DNA from: an uncultured Prevotellaceae bacterium
GTDB lineage: Bacteria; Bacteroidota; Bacteroidia; Bacteroidales; Bacteroidaceae
Direction of reading: 5' to 3'
DNA: 59,825 nt
Assembly (NCBI GenBank): GCA_900315455.1
Contig: OMZE01000041.1
Span: 1 to 59,825 of the forward strand
The notes beneath the pieces were generated by a model that worked only from the letters and a program-made list of their open reading frames with translations, searched no databases and was not told the DNA's origin. Position numbers and translations under genes: made by a program. Positions 1 to 7,608 of the stretch are shown in pieces. The first letter of the stretch is position 1. Each line of letters begins with the position of its first letter.

Positions 1-112
1 ACTCATTTCCAATGAGTTGAGCAAACTTCGAAGCTTTTTTTATTCCTATTTTATGTTAAATTATGCAGGTGTCAAAACACTTGCGAAACTTTAGTAATTT
101 ATTATCATCTTT

Positions 113-159
113 CCCATTTCCCCATCTTAATCTTTCATCTTTAATCTTTAATTTTTAAT
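113..159. repeat. AT/pyrimidine-rich intergenic repeat, copy 1
   Basis: A 47-bp tract made of short variants of CATCTTTAATC lies directly in front of the first gene. It recurs without a mismatch at 1638-1684. The short internal period (about 7-11 bp) suggests slippage growth. It contains no recognisable promoter box. Function unknown. Confidence 0.8.
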
Positions 160-172
160 CTTTTCTCGCTTG

Positions 173-1519
173 ATGCAAACAAAGAAACTGCTCATAATGA
201 CATTGCTAGCACTGCCATTCTGCATGAGGGCGTTGGGATGCACCCTCATCATAGCGGCAGCGTCTGCCACGGAAGATGGCCGCCCGATGCTGTTCAAGAA
301 CAGAGACAGTTCTAATGCTTACATGGTTGACATGAGGATTGACCAGCAAGAGGGTTTCAGATTCATTGCCCAATATGCCCTGCGTGAAGATACATGGGAA
401 GGGCCTTGGAGCGGTTACAATGAAACCGGGTTCTGCATAGCCAACTCACTTTCGTATAATTACTCCGGTGCAGAGTATGCCTCTATGAACAAGGAAATCC
501 TCGATATGGCTTTGCGCCATTGCGCTACAGCGACAGAGTTTGAGCAATTGATAGACAGATTGGAGAAACCTGTAGATGTGCGTGCCAATTATGCCGTCAT
601 CGATGCCCTGGGTAATGCTGCCTTTTATGAAGTAGGGCCATACGGATACACCAAATATGATGCCAACGACCCCCAAACGGCTCCTGGAGGGGTGCTGATT
701 CGCACGAACTACAGCCTTGCGGGTGATTTGGACAGAAAGGTGGGCGAGGACCGTTGGAAGGCTGCAGAGATTTTCGTCTCGGAGGCAATGGCCTCACAGC
801 AGTTCAACTGGCGATACATCCTGCAAAACCTGCCCCGCTATCTGGTACACAGCAATGGCACAGACCTCTATGCCGATGCTCCTGCCACATGGGATGATGA
901 GAGACCGACCGACTTCGACGGTTATATCCCCCGTCATTCAAGTACGAATGCCGTGCTTATGCAAGGCGTGAAGGCTGGGGAATCACCTCTTCTTACTGTC
1001 ATGTGGTCAATCTCCGGCCCTCCTGTGTCAACTGTAGCACTTCCGCTGATGCTAACGGCTAACAACCTATTACCAGCGAAAACGGTGATGGCTGACAATC
1101 GTTCATGGCTGTGCGAGAAAGGTCAGGCCTTGAAAGTCATCATCTTCCCCTATCAAGAGAATGCCACCAAACAGATAGACCTTTCAAAACTCTACAATAG
1201 GGAGGAAACAGGTATTATGCAGAGGATTGTCAGGATAGAAGGAGAAATCATAGACCGGGGCTATAGCGTGATTGAAAATGCCCGTGAGTCGGGAACGGTA
1301 TCAGAAGAGTCTCTGGCCGATTACTATGCATGGCTGGACAAGTATATCGAGCAGGAATACGAGTCTGACTTCGACGCTATAATAACCGGCATTCAGAACC
1401 CAGGTTGGAGAAGCAGGCAGCATGTCGGCTGTTGGGACATCAGCGGAAAAAGGCAAAGCAATCCGCAATCGTATAGAGGTGTAATGATTCGCCACCGCCA
1501 GAAATACCTAAACCATTGA
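173..1519 (+). CDS. Secreted Ntn-hydrolase, C45/linear-amide hydrolase-like
   Basis: Predicted exported N-terminal-nucleophile hydrolase of 448 residues. The N-terminus is a signal peptide (residues 1-22), immediately followed by Cys23-Thr and, about 20 residues on, Asn43-Arg44-Asp45. A nucleophilic Cys followed by an NRD-type motif is the layout of the peptidase C45/penicillin V acylase/bile salt hydrolase superfamily, which cleave linear amide bonds. The signal cleavage site falls just before Cys23, so signal peptidase could itself expose the nucleophile. I chose ATG at 173; a TTG at 170 is in frame but adds only one residue. It stands alone, with long AT-rich tracts on both sides. The substrate cannot be told from sequence. 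Family assignment is from motif recognition; a lipoprotein (Cys23 as lipobox Cys) is a less likely alternative. Confidence 0.65.
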   Translation: MQTKKLLIMTLLALPFCMRALGCTLIIAAASATEDGRPMLFKNRDSSNAYMVDMRIDQQEGFRFIAQYALREDTWEGPWSGYNETGFCIANSLSYNYSGAEYASMNKEILDMALRHCATATEFEQLIDRLEKPVDVRANYAVIDALGNAAFYEVGPYGYTKYDANDPQTAPGGVLIRTNYSLAGDLDRKVGEDRWKAAEIFVSEAMASQQFNWRYILQNLPRYLVHSNGTDLYADAPATWDDERPTDFDGYIPRHSSTNAVLMQGVKAGESPLLTVMWSISGPPVSTVALPLMLTANNLLPAKTVMADNRSWLCEKGQALKVIIFPYQENATKQIDLSKLYNREETGIMQRIVRIEGEIIDRGYSVIENARESGTVSEESLADYYAWLDKYIEQEYESDFDAIITGIQNPGWRSRQHVGCWDISGKRQSNPQSYRGVMIRHRQKYLNH

Positions 1520-1694
1520 TGCGTCACAGCAGAGGCGTTTCTCCATCTTAATCTTAATCTTTCATCTTTAATTTTTTCCCATCTTTCCATCTATTCATCT
1601 TAATCTTTCATTTTTAATTTTTCATTTTTAATCTTTACCCATTTCCCCATCTTAATCTTTCATCTTTAATCTTTAATTTTTAATATTTTCCCTT
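1520..1694. other. Intergenic low-complexity tract
   Basis: No gene is seen. Most of the stretch is repeated variants of CATCTTTAATC/CATTTTTAATT, including the exact second copy of the 47-bp tract at 1638-1684. Confidence 0.7.
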
Positions 1695-1740
1695 CCTTTC
1701 GGACAATCTTTAAGTGTATTTTGTACATTTGTCCGAAAGG
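1695..1740. promoter_or_regulatory. 12-bp perfect inverted repeat over a -7 box
   Basis: CCTTTCGGACAA at 1695-1706 is repeated inverted as TTGTCCGAAAGG at 1729-1740, with 22 nt between. A TAnnTTTG box (TACATTTG, 1724-1731) overlaps the right arm. The geometry fits an operator or hairpin at a promoter of the downstream lipoprotein. It may instead be the ends of a small element. Confidence 0.5.
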
Positions 1741-1763
1741 AGGTTGTCTGTCCTATCCTTTCC

Positions 1764-1818
1764 ATGCAAAATTCGGGAAAAACTATTGCGGAGTGAAAAA
1801 GCCGCGATAATTTTGCAT
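1764..1818 (+). promoter_or_regulatory. Second promoter candidate and inverted repeat
   Basis: ATGCAAAATT (1764-1773) and AATTTTGCAT (1809-1818) are perfect inverted copies, with GCGG/CCGC nested between. The right arm carries TAATTTTG (1808-1815), with ATTG (1785-1788) 19 nt upstream, close to the Bacteroidetes promoter consensus. Either this is the real promoter or transcripts from 1724 carry a folded leader of about 170 nt. Confidence 0.45.
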
Positions 1819-1911
1819 CGGAAAAAGAAACAAACCCACCGGTCTCGGAAACGATGACACGGGAAAAAGAAAAAAACAAAAAAAAAATAACAATAAAAAT
1901 CAAACAAAAAA

Positions 1912-2526
1912 ATGAAAACAAACAACAAATTTTTCAAGGGCGTGCTCGCCATCTGCTGTGGACTGATCGTATGTGGAAGTTTTGCTTCGTGTGACAAAGA
2001 CGACAACGACTTCGAAGTGAAACAAGACAATGGTGACAACAGGGAACTGGCTTCTGCCGAAATCATCTACAAAGTAAGCCTCGCCAGTCAGGAACTCGCA
2101 GTAGACGATGTGGTGGTGACTTATACCGACAAGGAAGGTCAAGAGCATTCGATGACGATGACCGACAACGAGTGGACCTGGAAGTGCAACCTGACTCCTG
2201 CCGACTGCCCGAAAAATTTCGTTCTCAAGGTGAAACCCACAAGGAAAGAAAACCTTAACCTCGATAAAAATGCCCAGTACGAAGTGGGCGTCCTGTCGAA
2301 AATCATCGTCAGGGTGAAGAACAAGGCCGGTCGTACCATCTGCGACTGCGACGGCTTGGGCCTCTCATTTACCGGTTTCCACCAATTCACCGGCGAACAA
2401 CTCATGAACCCCTGGAGTTCCACCGTCTCAGGATGGTTCGACGACCTGACCAGCACCAGCAAGAAGACCGTGGAGGTGTTCCCGAGCAAGATTATCTACA
2501 ACAAGATGACCCAGAAATACTGGTAA
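1912..2526 (+). CDS. Lipoprotein of unknown function
   Basis: A 204-residue protein with an N-terminal membrane segment ending in a lipobox (GSFASC, Cys27), followed by an acidic Asp-rich linker. It should be lipidated and exported to the outer membrane. The mature part has alternating hydrophobic residues suggesting beta structure, and a CDCDG cluster near residue 145. I do not recognise the family. The gene is monocistronic: a strong terminator follows at 2581, and two unusual inverted repeats lie upstream (1695-1818), so it may be tightly regulated. The ATG at 1912 directly precedes the signal sequence and is the only sensible start. Confidence 0.8.
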   Translation: MKTNNKFFKGVLAICCGLIVCGSFASCDKDDNDFEVKQDNGDNRELASAEIIYKVSLASQELAVDDVVVTYTDKEGQEHSMTMTDNEWTWKCNLTPADCPKNFVLKVKPTRKENLNLDKNAQYEVGVLSKIIVRVKNKAGRTICDCDGLGLSFTGFHQFTGEQLMNPWSSTVSGWFDDLTSTSKKTVEVFPSKIIYNKMTQKYW

Positions 2527-2580
2527 TATAAACGCCGCCCCTACCACAAAGCAAAAGTGAGGGGACCTAAAACAAAGCGA

Positions 2581-2614
2581 ACCCCAGAAGTTCTTTATGA
2601 CTTCTGGGGTTTTT
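2581..2614 (+). terminator. Rho-independent terminator
   Basis: ACCCCAGAAG (2581-2590), 10-nt loop, CTTCTGGGGT (2601-2610), then a run of T to 2614. A perfect 10-bp stem, ending the lipoprotein gene. Confidence 0.9.
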
Positions 2615-2698
2615 GCTTTCTGCCACTCCACTCATACAAGAAAAAAGGGATTTCGTACAACGGGGGCTCATTTGTTTTTTCAATAGGCGGTTTTATGC

Positions 2699-2706
2699 TA
2701 CTTTTG
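2699..2706 (+). promoter_or_regulatory. -7 box for the HELIH protein gene
   Basis: TACTTTTG matches TAnnTTTG. A TTTG at 2671-2674 lies 24 nt upstream. Together they fit a Bacteroidetes promoter for the gene at 2762. Confidence 0.5.
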
Positions 2707-2761
2707 TCATGTAAAAGATATCCTTTTAACAGAAACCGGGACATACAAAAAAGACAAAAAT

Positions 2762-3109
2762 ATGGGCAGCAACAAAAGAAGATGGAACAACATCATCAAA
2801 ATCAAAAGACATCCTTTTGGAGGAAACTATTTGGCGATAAATCTCTTTGGATTCATCTTTACGCTGAGAGACCTTGACAGGGTAGAACTCAACCACGAAC
2901 TCATTCATTCGGCTCAACAGAAAGAATTGCTGTATCTGCCTTTCTTTATATGGTATGGAATAGAGTGGTTTATACTCTATCTGAAATATAAAAACTGGAC
3001 AAAAGCATATTACCATATTAGATTTGAGAAGGAGGCATATCATCATGAGCATCATCTGGATTATTTAAAACGGAGAAAGCATTTCAACTATATCTCGCTC
3101 AACAGATAA
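2762..3109 (+). CDS. Small HExxH-motif protein, putative metalloprotease-like
   Basis: A 115-residue protein. The core is Asn-His45-Glu-Leu-Ile-His49, a zinc-metalloprotease HExxH motif, followed by SAQQ, a hydrophobic stretch (about residues 57-75, possibly membrane associated) and a later Glu-rich EKEAYHHE segment (about 89-96) that could supply the third zinc ligand. Small proteins of this pattern are common in Bacteroidetes, but I know of no established function. It is flanked by a promoter upstream and a repeat-rich region downstream. The His-rich C-terminus (HHEHH) is unusual. Metal binding is inferred from the motif only. Confidence 0.7.
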   Translation: MGSNKRRWNNIIKIKRHPFGGNYLAINLFGFIFTLRDLDRVELNHELIHSAQQKELLYLPFFIWYGIEWFILYLKYKNWTKAYYHIRFEKEAYHHEHHLDYLKRRKHFNYISLNR

Positions 3110-3146
3110 TCGTCTCAGATATCCCTCATGGTGTTATACCTGTAGA

Positions 3147-3386
3147 GGGTGTGTCAAAATGATTGAGTGCGCTTTGAACGTCGACTACTGGTTCTCGCCG
3201 AAGGCGACTGAAGAGGGGAGTGCGCTTCGCGCAGAAATCTAACAAATCGTTACAAATCAAACAAATAACAAATAGAAAAAGATTTGAAAGATTTGTATAG
3301 ATTTGAAAGATTTACTTTCCCTCGCTACGCGAACAGTGACCGTCGGTTCTCGCCGTAGGCGACTAAAAATTCAATTTGACACACCC
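3147..3386. repeat. Intergenic element bounded by 12-bp inverted repeats
   Basis: GGGTGTGTCAAA (3147-3158) and TTTGACACACCC (3375-3386) are perfect inverted ends. Inside, the phrase GGTTCTCGCC(G/A)-AGGCGACT occurs twice (about 3192 and 3345), separated by an AT-rich stretch. A shorter relative with similar ends and the same internal phrase lies at 53507-53597. No coding potential; looks like a non-autonomous repeat. Confidence 0.7.
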
Positions 3387-3420
3387 CCTACTGCGTGTTG
3401 CACCAATTCGTTACTCGGGA

Positions 3421-3732
3421 ATAGAAAATAATCTTCGATTTTTTTTGCTTTCCTCTCGGCTTTCACTAATTTTGACCTTCGGTCGAAAGTACTTACGCTC
3501 GAAAATAGAAACAAAAAAATGCTTTTTTGTTTCGTATTCCCCTCGCTTAATCGTACCTTTGCCGCTGCGCGGCGAAATTAGGATGCGCCTCGGGAAAGCA
3601 AATAATCTTCGATTTATTTTGCTTTCCTCTCGGCTTTCACTAACTTTGACCTTCGGTCGAAGGTACTCACGCTCGGGAAAGCAAAATAATCTTCGATTTT
3701 TTTTGCTTTCCTCTCGCTTAATCGTACCTTTG
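3421..3732 (+). promoter_or_regulatory. Array of four promoter-bearing repeats upstream of lptB
   Basis: Four related units each hold an arm pair like GAAAGCAAA/TTTGCTTTC around AATCTTCGATT, followed by CTCTCG and a TAnnTTTG box. TTTG and TAnnTTTG pairs: 3444-3447 with 3467-3474 (19 nt gap), 3526-3529 with 3554-3561 (24), 3618-3621 with 3641-3648 (19), and 3702-3705 with 3725-3732 (19). The last has TACCTTTG 20 nt before the lptB start and is the best promoter. The first three may be decayed or additional promoters. Confidence 0.75.
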
Positions 3733-3752
3733 CAGCAAGAAAGTAAGGCGAC

Positions 3753-4574
3753 ATGGAAATAGATACAACGACCAATTCAGAAAGCATGGTGCTCCGCACC
3801 GAAGGACTGGTGAAACGCTACGGTAAGCGTACGGTGGTCAACGACGTGTCGATCAACGTCAGACAAGGTGAGATAGTGGGACTCCTCGGACCCAACGGGG
3901 CGGGGAAGACCACGTCGTTCTATATGACCACGGGACTTATCGTTCCCAATGCCGGGCACATCTTCCTCAACAATCAGGACATCACCGGATTCCCTGTCTA
4001 CAAACGGGCAAGGGCGGGTATCGGATACCTGCCCCAGGAGGCGAGCGTGTTCAGGAAGATGAGCGTGGAAGACAATATCAGGTCGGTGCTTGAGATGACC
4101 AAACTCAGTCGGAAGGAGCAGACGAAGAAACTCGAGAGTCTCATCAGCGAGTTCCGTCTGGGGAAAGTACGCAAGAACAAGGGCGACCAACTCTCGGGTG
4201 GTGAGCGCCGACGCACCGAGATTGCGCGTTGCCTGGCCATTGACCCCAAGTTTATCATGCTCGACGAGCCTTTTGCCGGTGTCGACCCTATCGCCGTGGA
4301 AGATATCCAGCATATCGTATGGCAACTGAAATACCGCAACATCGGCATCCTCATCACCGACCACAACGTGCAGGAAACCCTCACCATCACCGACAGGGCC
4401 TACCTGCTCTTCGAAGGCCGTATCCTCTTCCAGGGAAAACCGGAGGAACTGGCAGAGAACAAGATCGTGCGTGAGAAATACCTCAGCAACAGTTTCGTGC
4501 TCAGGAAAAAAGACTTCCAGACCATCGACGAAGAGCACAGGGCCCGCGAGCAGGCAGAAAGCAATTTGGTTTGA
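3753..4574 (+). CDS. lptB: LPS export ABC transporter ATPase LptB
   Basis: ATP-hydrolysing subunit of the Lpt machine that extracts lipopolysaccharide from the inner membrane and drives it along the periplasmic bridge to the cell surface. In the 273 residues: Walker A GPNGAGKT (46-53), Q-loop Gln95, signature LSGGE (147-151), Walker B IMLDEP (168-173) and switch His204. The combination with the [19 protein letters not shown] stretch is characteristic of LptB. A C-terminal tail of about 35 residues beyond the usual ATPase core is polar and ends EQAESNLV. Its membrane partners (LptF/G) are not in this window. It is transcribed from the repeat-borne promoter at 3702-3732 and closed by a terminator at 4597, so it is a single-gene unit. 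Confidence 0.95.
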   Translation: MEIDTTTNSESMVLRTEGLVKRYGKRTVVNDVSINVRQGEIVGLLGPNGAGKTTSFYMTTGLIVPNAGHIFLNNQDITGFPVYKRARAGIGYLPQEASVFRKMSVEDNIRSVLEMTKLSRKEQTKKLESLISEFRLGKVRKNKGDQLSGGERRRTEIARCLAIDPKFIMLDEPFAGVDPIAVEDIQHIVWQLKYRNIGILITDHNVQETLTITDRAYLLFEGRILFQGKPEELAENKIVREKYLSNSFVLRKKDFQTIDEEHRAREQAESNLV

Positions 4575-4596
4575 GTCAAATAACCATACAAAAAGC

Positions 4597-4628
4597 AACC
4601 GCATCACCAACGCCTTGGTGATGCGGTT
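4597..4628 (+). terminator. Terminator after lptB
   Basis: AACCGCATCACCAA (4597-4610), CGCC loop, TTGGTGATGCGGTT (4615-4628): a perfect 14-bp stem followed by TTACTTTA. Confidence 0.85.
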
Positions 4629-5028
4629 TACTTTACCTAACCTAAATCATTTATCAACCTAATAATCAAAACCTAATATAAAATCTATCTGTATTTCACT
4701 AAACTTAAATAACTTTCTTGTCTTTACACTTGCAAAATTAAGGCCTGGGCACCGGCTACACAAGTTTTTCCCGAAAAACCCGCGAACTTACATCCGACAC
4801 TGAGCCTCTTTATAGACAAAGAGACAAAAGGGAAGAAAAATCTGTCTGAAAGGAGTGAAAAAAATGTTTTTTTGTGAAATGATGGTTTGACAGTCCCCAT
4901 TTACTTGTTAAACTCTTGAGGTTTTTCTATTGAGTAACGAATTGGGCTACACACAAAATGAAGCCCTGAATAACAATGGCCAAGCCTACGGCTTGGATGT
5001 TCCAACCCATCCCACCTTCCCTTCATAA
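4629..5028. other. Intergenic region, no gene; partial match to a spacer
   Basis: I see no gene. There is a minus-strand TAATTTTG box (4733-4740) with no gene behind it, and near the end a segment of the intergenic repeat also found at about 32880-33000 (GGATGTTCCAACC), which the insertion sequence has split. Positions 4919-4944 match CRISPR spacer 43 at 23 of 26 bases. Confidence 0.6.
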
Positions 5029-6823
5029 GAGGCCACTGAAAAAGTAGGCTGTCTAAAATTCCTTTATACACATTTTAACGTTAGCAAATGTCATTGATAA
5101 TGAAATTTTTTGGCCCGGGCTAAAAATGTGTAATATTTTTACTAAAACTGATTCCCAAGAGGACAAATAGGTGAAAAAACGCTCTGTCACCCCTATTATT
5201 TCATGATTTTCATGATATTCGACATATAAATAGCCACGGCGGTCTGCATCGTCATACTTTTAATGCCGTATGAGATGTTTTTCTTCATGCCAAGGTCGTT
5301 CTTTAGATGTGCATAGAGAGGCTCAATCTTTCGTCGCTTCTTCATCTTCTGACGAAATTCCGAGGTCTTTTCAAACTCTATCTGCTCCTTATGGGTGTCC
5401 GAGAGGATAGTAACCGAATAGGTCTTATACTTGCCACCTTTATAGCATCCTTCCCGTAAGGGGCAAACCTTGCATTTCCTCACGTCAAAATCATATCTCA
5501 TCTTCGCATTTCTAAAACACCGTGTGACTTTTCCGTTAGCGTCGGTCTTCTTCTGCTTGGCCTTTTGGTATTCTTTGTATTTAGCCAACTCGCCGGCAGG
5601 ACAGACATAAGTGTCGGCATCTTTGTTATAATGAAAACCAGTGTCAACACCCTTGCGATGCCCCTGCGTGATTACAGGATTGACAGGCGCGACCACCTTT
5701 ACATCATCCTTAAGAGCATCGAGGTTGTCCTTACTCGCGTAAGCGGCATCTGCTATGGCGCTTTCCACCTCTATGCCATTTTGTTTGGCTTGTTCCACTA
5801 GTGGAACAAGGTAGTCCCCGTCAGAAGCCTCACCGGAAGTTACAACGGCTGCCACAACAATACTCTCGGGAGTCATGCCGACATGGGCTTTGTATCCGAA
5901 GAAAGACTTCCCCGGCCCTTTGCTTCCAAATTTGGCGTCCTTGTCAAAGGCACCATATACCTGACACTCCAAATCATCAAGTCCCTCCTTCAGGAGGTTC
6001 ACCTTGTTGCCAATGGCCGGTATCTGGGCCATCCCATTATCCTCCAATATCCGGATGAGGGACTGGCAATATGACTTTACAACGTCAACGCCTCCTGATT
6101 TCGGGAATTCGGGAATGTCATCTCTGTGGAAAGTGTCACCCCAAAAGGGGTCGCAGGCCTTGTACACCTGAACGCACAGTTTCCTCATAAAATCGATAGG
6201 CTTGTAAACGGTCACGCCTGCAAGTTCGTGTGTGGCATCAACAATGATGTCGCTCTTACGCTTGATGATTCCCTTGGCAATGGCCATTGACACGCTCTTT
6301 GATATCAGAAGGTCAAGCAGGTCTATGTCCTGCAAGCGCTGCCTGCGGAACTTTGAGAGCAGGGACGAGTCTATCACGTTATCCTCAGGGTTGAGTCCAA
6401 GGAAGAACTTGTATGACATGTCGGTATAGGCGCGTTCCACCACGTCCGCGTCTGAGGCAGGGTGCATGGCCTTTAGCATCAGATATTTGAACATGCGCAC
6501 AGGATCCTCTGCGGAACGGCCCATATCGGCCGAGTATTTGTCCTGCAATTCTTTACGGACGAAGGAAAAGTCTATCTCTTCGTTCATGCGGCGGAATATG
6601 TTGTCACGCGGGATAAGTATGTCATAGATGCGTGCATATTCACTCAAGCGGGTTTGGCTGTAATCTACAAGCATAGCGGAATGTTTCCGCTAAATTACTA
6701 ATTATCAACGATATAGGCAAATATGCAACGTTAATTATATTTAATTTCATAAAATATTTTTACCATTTGTAACCGTGTTGAATCGTTAAAGAAATTAACA
6801 GTTTAGACTTTTTCAGTGGCCTC
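5029..6823. mobile_element. Insertion sequence, IS1182-type
   Basis: About 1.8 kb bounded by 17-bp perfect inverted repeats GAGGCCACTGAAAAAGT (5029-5045; complement at 6807-6823). Both sides carry TTCATAA (5022-5028 and 6824-6830), extendable to CTTCATAAG if one terminal base is shared, so the exact boundary and duplication length are ambiguous by 1-3 bases. One intact transposase gene is inside. The element sits in an intergenic repeat whose uninterrupted relative is at about 32880-33205. Intact ends and target repeat suggest a recent insertion. Confidence 0.85.
5196..6674 (-). CDS. IS1182-family transposase
   Basis: A 492-residue DDE transposase catalysing cut-and-paste of the surrounding element. 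The N-terminal ~130 residues (VRMFKYLMLKAM, then LGLNPEDNVIDSSLLSKFRRQR) are the DUF772-like domain typical of IS1182/IS5-superfamily enzymes. The catalytic core includes IIVDATHELAGV, FFGYKAHVG and AIADAAYASKDN, followed by a Cys-rich insert (VCPAGE, CKVCPLREGC) common in IS1182 transposases, and a C-terminal helix with KKRRKIEPLYAHLKNDLG. The reading frame is intact, so the element may be active. It is transcribed toward the left IS end. Confidence 0.9.
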   Translation of the reverse strand: MLVDYSQTRLSEYARIYDILIPRDNIFRRMNEEIDFSFVRKELQDKYSADMGRSAEDPVRMFKYLMLKAMHPASDADVVERAYTDMSYKFFLGLNPEDNVIDSSLLSKFRRQRLQDIDLLDLLISKSVSMAIAKGIIKRKSDIIVDATHELAGVTVYKPIDFMRKLCVQVYKACDPFWGDTFHRDDIPEFPKSGGVDVVKSYCQSLIRILEDNGMAQIPAIGNKVNLLKEGLDDLECQVYGAFDKDAKFGSKGPGKSFFGYKAHVGMTPESIVVAAVVTSGEASDGDYLVPLVEQAKQNGIEVESAIADAAYASKDNLDALKDDVKVVAPVNPVITQGHRKGVDTGFHYNKDADTYVCPAGELAKYKEYQKAKQKKTDANGKVTRCFRNAKMRYDFDVRKCKVCPLREGCYKGGKYKTYSVTILSDTHKEQIEFEKTSEFRQKMKKRRKIEPLYAHLKNDLGMKKNISYGIKSMTMQTAVAIYMSNIMKIMK

Positions 6824-6830
6824 TTCATAA

Positions 6831-7012
6831 GGAAAGGCCTCAACCCCAACCCAAGGCCCTTCCCCTCTCCAGGGGAAGGGATGCAACCGCCCTACTCGGG
6901 CTCGGTCATTAAGGTACCGCTCCCGAAGGTAGGTCGCGGGGAGATTTCCTACGCAACAGAGTTGCGATTGTTTTATGTTCGCTCCGCTCACCTAAAGATG
7001 CGGTCGCGAAAC
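6831..7012. repeat. Intergenic repeat, right part (copy 1)
   Basis: This stretch, with CCCCAACCCAAGGCCC, the CCCCTCTCC/GGGGAAGGG hairpin and ACGCAACAGAGTTGCGATTG, recurs at about 33041-33208 with few differences. ACGCAAC/GTTGCG forms a small palindrome. No coding potential is convincing. The insertion sequence separates it from its left part. Confidence 0.7.
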
Positions 7013-7101
7013 ATTTTTCATTTTTTAACCGTCATCTATGCAAGAATTGGGCACTTGCTGCATTATATCAGTATAAGTCGAGAACTACAACACAAACAAA
7101 A

Positions 7102-7503
7102 ATGTCGATGAGAAAACTATTGAGTATTGGAATGCTCCTGCTGTTGCTGGTTGGTTGCAGCAGTGATGATGGCAGTGATGCTGTCGATTCATTATCGTTG
7201 ATTGGTGAATGGTCGGCGAGCCATCATAGCAAGAATCCCCAATATGCAGACACCGCCGACATGTGGAATTTCACCTTCAATCCTGATGGCACGGGCACAG
7301 GCCCCTATGCCACAAAATCTTTCAGGTACAAAATCGACGGGAACCATATCACTTTGCAACTCCAGAACACGGAAGCCTATTATGGCCAGACGGTCTTTGA
7401 ATATCATATCGTGAGTTTTTCGAAAGACAGAATGGAATGGGATGAGATTCCCAACGAACAATGGAGCGACAACAGCAAGTATCTTAAGTTTTATCGGAAA
7501 TAA
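7102..7503 (+). CDS. Small lipoprotein, lipocalin-like
   Basis: A 133-residue exported lipoprotein: short positive start, hydrophobic segment and lipobox LLVGC (Cys19), then a Ser/Asp linker. The mature domain begins LIGEWSASHH and has a FTFNPDGTGTG stretch, resembling the lipocalin-like domains of many small Bacteroidetes lipoproteins (beta barrel with a leading GxW). No function is assigned. A second ATG at 7108 is possible but shortens the protein only by two residues. It converges on the OmpA-family gene and shares a two-way terminator at 7548. Confidence 0.8.
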   Translation: MSMRKLLSIGMLLLLLVGCSSDDGSDAVDSLSLIGEWSASHHSKNPQYADTADMWNFTFNPDGTGTGPYATKSFRYKIDGNHITLQLQNTEAYYGQTVFEYHIVSFSKDRMEWDEIPNEQWSDNSKYLKFYRK

Positions 7504-7547
7504 GAAAAAGGAAAAGATAAAAAGAGCCCCCTTCCTCCTCAAACAAA

Positions 7548-7580
7548 TTATCCCCTGAAGGTTTTGCCTTCAGGGGATAA
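7548..7580. terminator. Bidirectional terminator between convergent genes
   Basis: TTATCCCCTGAAGG (7548-7561), TTTTG loop, CCTTCAGGGGATAA (7567-7580): a 14-bp perfect stem with A/T-rich flanks on both sides, located between convergent genes. Confidence 0.85.
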
Positions 7581-7608
7581 TTTATTGTTGCCTTATCGCG
7601 GTATTGCG

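Noticed and set aside
1-17. ACTCATT-TCC-AATGAGT hairpin at the left edge
   Set aside because: The next T-run is 17 nt away, so it is not a convincing terminator; the preceding gene is not in the window.
4733-4740. Minus-strand TAATTTTG box downstream of lptB
   Set aside because: No minus-strand gene follows; possible chance match in AT-rich DNA.
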